Assembly (NCBI GenBank): GCA_009663005.1
Contig: VIGQ01000392.1
Location: 1-10,000, forward strand
Source of the DNA: Actinidia chinensis
Taxonomy: Eukaryota; Streptophyta; Magnoliopsida; Ericales; Actinidiaceae
Direction of reading: 5' to 3'
Length of the DNA stretch: 10,000 nt
Shown here: in pieces, positions 6,975 to 10,000 of the stretch
Numbering within the stretch: the stretch's first letter is position 1
Layout: the number at the start of each line of letters is the position of its first letter
Program-made: the position numbers and the translations under genes
The notes under the pieces: generated by a model
The model's database searches: none
Told to the model about the DNA's origin: nothing
The model's input: only the letters and a program-made list of their open reading frames with translations

Positions 6975-7740
6975 TCAGTAGCATAGAACTAGAACCTGTC
7001 CTACCACAATTGTTACTGGAGTTACAGCATCCTCACTTTCATATAGTACAACATTATCTCTTTCCTCAATTGTCGTTGGCAAAGGCTCTTCAATATTTGC
7101 ATCGTCATCATAAACGTCCCAATTTAAAGTACCTCATAGTCCGCTCTATACCTAGATAGCAGCCTATGGTTTGTGTACAAACACCACTTTTGTACGCCCG
7201 GATCACAATGGGGTAACCGATTTCTCTTCACACTATTAATGTAAAGAGGTACGTGCTCCAACATCGCCCTTTGTCGCCCAAGAAGTGTTAACACCTGGGA
7301 CAACCCTTTTATTGCCAAAGAGTATAACGCTGGGTGCTACACCCCGTACATGTCACCATGATCTTGCTTCCATCCGTTTGCTCTATCTTTGATTGCTTGG
7401 GTAGTGAGAAAACACCCTTGCATAACAAATCACTTATCTTATGCGTATCTTAGCTCTTTACTCGGACAAGAATTATTTTTTCAATTGGCATCCATGTACC
7501 CTTTTTGAATTCCAATGCACAATGGGGTTTTCCTCCTCCTCACACCACCCGGGGCTGGTTTTGAAAGCTAGGACGGGTGTATTTATGGAATGAATATATG
7601 CGAGACCACTGCAACCGAATGTTTCTCTTTGTCCCCCTTTCGACAACCATCTTGTGAATCAAATCATAAACTATGGGATCCCATTCCGCAGATATCGTTG
7701 ATTTTTCCTAACATTGTATCCATCTGTTCATATACCGTCC
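6975..7740 (-). pseudogene. hAT transposase remnant, C-terminal dimerisation half
   Basis: On the minus strand, reading down from 7740 with frame changes: VYEQMDTMLGKINDIC, EWDPIVYDLIHKMVVERGTK, RNIRLQWSRIYSFHKYTRPS, GWKQDHGD, ALYSLAIKGLSQVLTLLGRQ, INSVKRNRL, WCLYTNHRLLSRYRADYEV. An acidic tail follows (LNWDVYDDDANIEEPLPTTI) to a stop at 6975-6977. In DUF659-type hAT proteins the matching order is YE.MD.M..KI, an I...V..RW.K segment with LH and YALNP-like text, then W...HG, P.L...A...LSQ, S..CERNWS, IHS.KRN.L, LVYVH.NLRLLSR and an acidic WD tail. The CERNWS core is unrecognisable here, and there are stops (for example after DMYGV) and at least three frameshifts. It is non-functional. Its span begins almost where the plus-strand fragment stops. 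Confidence 0.8.
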
Positions 7741-8640
7741 CCAATAATGTTCACGCTCTTATTGCAGCACACAGCGCTCAGATCTCCTCCAATAATGGCA
7801 TTGAACCCTGGAAACGATCAGACAAAGACAACCGAGGATCAGATCACTTTGAACCAGATGCAAACACATGATACACAACGAAACCGAATAAAGGGATCAA
7901 AAATGGAATTTACTCTTACCAATCGGGATATAATCGTCTGTGTCTCGAAATGGAGAAGTGACTAGGGTCATGGCCTAGAATTCCCATTTGGCCGGAGACC
8001 CCGACAAATCATTCCAGATTAAAAAGTTAAAAAGATCGTTATTAGGGGAATTCGTAACCAACTTCATTTTAGGCTGATTAGGTTCTGAAGGCAAAGATAA
8101 TGATTCCCTCAAACATATGTGTCTAGGCGTTCCTCCAGGTCGGACTATTTCGTATCAGTGAAGTAAATCCTAGTAGTAAATTCATGTCCTCTCTCTCCCT
8201 TGAGCGTCCATCCCAGCACGATCGGACAAAGTTTACCGACACTTGCCATAAAAGTAAACGGCACAAGGGAATCACTGTCTTCAACCACAATCCTTCCTTT
8301 GACAAAATGACACACAAATCAACATGATTGACAAAAGATGCATTGGGAAACACAAACTTTACATACATTCCAAAAATCGGGAAGGATACTAACGTTGATG
8401 TACGGAAAGAAAAGATTACTTACCACGAGGAACAAAAGAGGACGGGTTTGCGCCAGACTGGAATGGGAGTCGAAACAGAACCGGTGGGCGGAAACAGAAA
8501 GTTTGGCAATCAAAGACGATGGCGTGAACTCTCTCTAGAAGCTCTCAGAACACGATTAAATAGTGGCTTGGAAACACACCGCCGCGTATATAGAAGTTGA
8601 AGAGGTGAAAAACCACCTAAGGGTGCGTGTCGTTTCGTGA
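7741..8640. other. Unassigned sequence, no supported gene
   Basis: Several short frames overlap here. On the minus strand 8318-8145 is open in a frame that includes LVPFTFMASVGKLCPIVLGW, while another minus frame (8368-8123) is open too. Neither carries a motif I recognise, and with both open the coding direction is not decided. The plus-strand frames at 7590-7965 are mostly antisense to the hAT fragment. No TRF, DUF659 or BED motif was found on the minus strand upstream of 7740, so the C-terminal hAT fragment does not continue into its N-terminal half here. Confidence 0.4.
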
Positions 8641-8644
8641 GCTA

Positions 8645-9570
8645 AACTAGCAAAAATCAGAAGGTGATTTAGCCGAGCTCGACCCAGCTCCGAATTTCAC
8701 CCCCTCGTGATTTGTTCCACACTGTAGCAAAAAAATGTCAGGGAGGGGTCAACTAGCTCACAGCTTTTCTAAGTATGGCTAGGCAAAATCAGAAGGGTGA
8801 GTTACCAGATCCACCCAGTTTCGACTTAACCCCACGAGGATTTCCACACTTACTAAAAAATTGTAAGGGAGGGCTCGTCCGAGCTCACGAGAAGCTTAGA
8901 ACTTTGTCCTCATAAGACTTTCTAATATGTTGGGCAAAATCAGAAGGGTGAGTTAACCGAGCCGACCCGCTCCGAACTCTGCCCCGCGATATTTGCTACA
9001 CTTAGAAAAAAATTTAGGGGAGGGTTCACCAACCCACCGGAGCTCAGACCTTTGTCCCGAGAATTTTCTAAGTATGTTGGGCAAAATCAGAACTGGGGAG
9101 TTTAGTCGAGCTTGACCTAGCTTCCGAACTCTGCCCTACGAGGATTTTGCCACACTTAGCAAAAACTTTAGGGGAGGGGTCAGTAGTAAAGTCCCACGGG
9201 AGCTCAGAACTCTGTCCCACAGACTTGCTAAGTACATCTATGAAAAATCAAAAGGGTAGTTACCGAGCTTGGACTACGCTCCGAACTTTGCCCCACGATA
9301 AATTTGCCACACTTACAAATGACCTTTTTTAAAGTGAGGGTTTAGCCAAGCTTGTAGGAGCTCCGTGTACTCATTTCCACAACATTCGTTGCCTTTAGGC
9401 AATGTTCTCAATAAGCTCCGCCTCGATGTCGAGAACTGAGGTTCAAAACTACCTTCTTAACACTGTAGCAAAGATTTTCATAGAGGATGCTAGTTTAGCT
9501 CATCTTACAATGAAGTTGGCCCTGTAAATCTTTCTAAGTGTACTTGGGGCCATACAGAAGAGAAAGCTCA
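8645..9570 (+). repeat. Satellite-like tandem array, unit about 150 bp, five clear copies and a diverged sixth
   Basis: Units begin (g)GCAAAATCAGAAGGGTGAGTT at about 8650, 8782, 8933, 9080 and 9240, giving spacings of 132, 151, 147 and 160. Each then has CCGAGCTCGACCCAGCTCCG, AACTYTGCCCCACGAGGATT, TTGCCACACTTAGCAAAAA, TTTAGGGGAGGGGTCA, CACGGGAGCTCAGAACTTTG and TCCCAnAGACTTTCTAAGTA before the next unit. The end of a sixth, much diverged copy is visible at about 9460-9570 (ACACTGTAGCAAAG, TTTCTAAGTGTACTTGGGGC). Each unit has one to three GAGCTC or near-GAGCTC sites. Indels are frequent and disrupt all frames. The 61-codon frame at 9147-9332 is repeat sequence. The array could be a satellite or the internal repeat region of an LTR retrotransposon. 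Confidence 0.85.
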
Positions 9571-10000
9571 GAAAAATAAAACAAAATTGCAATGATGCTA
9601 AGTAAAAGATTAATTCATTATAGAAAATCGTACAATTACCAGATGTGCGATTACAAGATTGGAAACCATTCATTCGAAAGAAAAATTCCCCATTGCGAGT
9701 AACCGACTGTTCGATTTACAAACTACGCTTGTACAAAACCTATTCTAAGTGATCAACCGAGCTTGGAACGCTCCTAACAAAGCCGAGTTGTGGCTAGAGA
9801 TCTTTTGTAGAGATTGCCCAGATAATGGATATGATCGAGCGGGAAGGAGCCAAACCACATGTTGGATCTTACCCCCGTCCGGTAGAACGGGCGATCTTCA
9901 CGGTTATGTTTTGATTAGCAGAAGCCTGCAGAATCCATGCCGACAAGGTCAATGTAGACCACTCAACTGCTCACAGCAAAGTGTCTATCAGTTACAAGGA
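9571..10000. other. Unassigned sequence downstream of the tandem array
   Basis: It has moderate GC and no open frame long enough to call on either strand. A small hairpin CCCGT-CCGGTAGA-ACGGG lies at 9874-9891. The words CAACCGAGCTTGG (near 9754) and AAAGCCGAGTTG (near 9779) echo the CCGAGCTCG element of the neighbouring array, so this may belong to the same larger element. No LTR end, primer-binding site or polypurine tract could be identified. Confidence 0.35.

Noticed and set aside
7590..7965. Plus-strand open frames of 93 and 83 codons
   Set aside because: Up to about 7740 they are antisense to the hAT C-terminal fragment, whose minus-strand reading matches a known domain order. The remainder has no motif.
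8328..8600. Plus-strand open frames of 90 and 66 codons
   Set aside because: They overlap each other in different frames, lack any motif, and run into the tandem array. There is no support for a gene.
9874..9891. Hairpin CCCGT/ACGGG as a terminator
   Set aside because: The stem is only 5 bp, no T-run follows, and bacterial-type terminators are not expected in this context.

Overview
The window looks like plant nuclear DNA from a repeat-rich, gene-poor region. It is AT-rich, has no bacterial-style gene packing, and none of its open frames makes a whole protein. The coding traces that can be recognised are plant transposable-element proteins with apparent GT-AG introns, interrupted by stops and frameshifts. 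I find no intact host gene, no rRNA or tRNA gene, and no CRISPR array. Coordinates of decayed features are approximate.

Region 1 (about 1-3030): two long arms lie in inverted orientation, about 1-645 and 2040-3030. They look like the long terminal inverted repeats of a Mutator-like or foldback-type element. Each arm has its own internal tandem repeats. Between the arms, on the minus strand, is a decayed spliced coding region (about 1860 down to 765) for a coiled-coil, gag-like protein of the kind found with plant retroelements. The whole resembles a non-autonomous element carrying foreign coding sequence (Pack-MULE-like).

Region 2 (3030-5010): AT-rich DNA with poly-T tracts, an array of about 140-175 bp repeats (3830-4190), a degenerate GAGTTCGG/GGCTTGAGCTTGGCTC-type repeat, a 17-base G run and a possible small MITE.

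Region 3 (5010-7740): remains of a BED-zinc-finger/DUF659-type hAT transposase. The N-terminal and central parts are on the plus strand (5012-6145). The C-terminal dimerisation part is on the minus strand (about 7740 down to 6975). The two parts are nearly complementary in protein coverage, so the best reading is one transposase gene broken by an inversion. A GC-rich island of unknown origin (6240-6660) lies between them.

Region 4 (7740-10000): sequence I cannot recognise, then a degenerate tandem array of about 150 bp units (8645-9570, five clear copies and a sixth diverged), then about 430 bp of unassigned sequence.

No genes here work together as a system. What the window shows is layered transposon decay: a long-inverted-repeat element with cargo, a rearranged hAT element and three or more independent tandem-repeat families.
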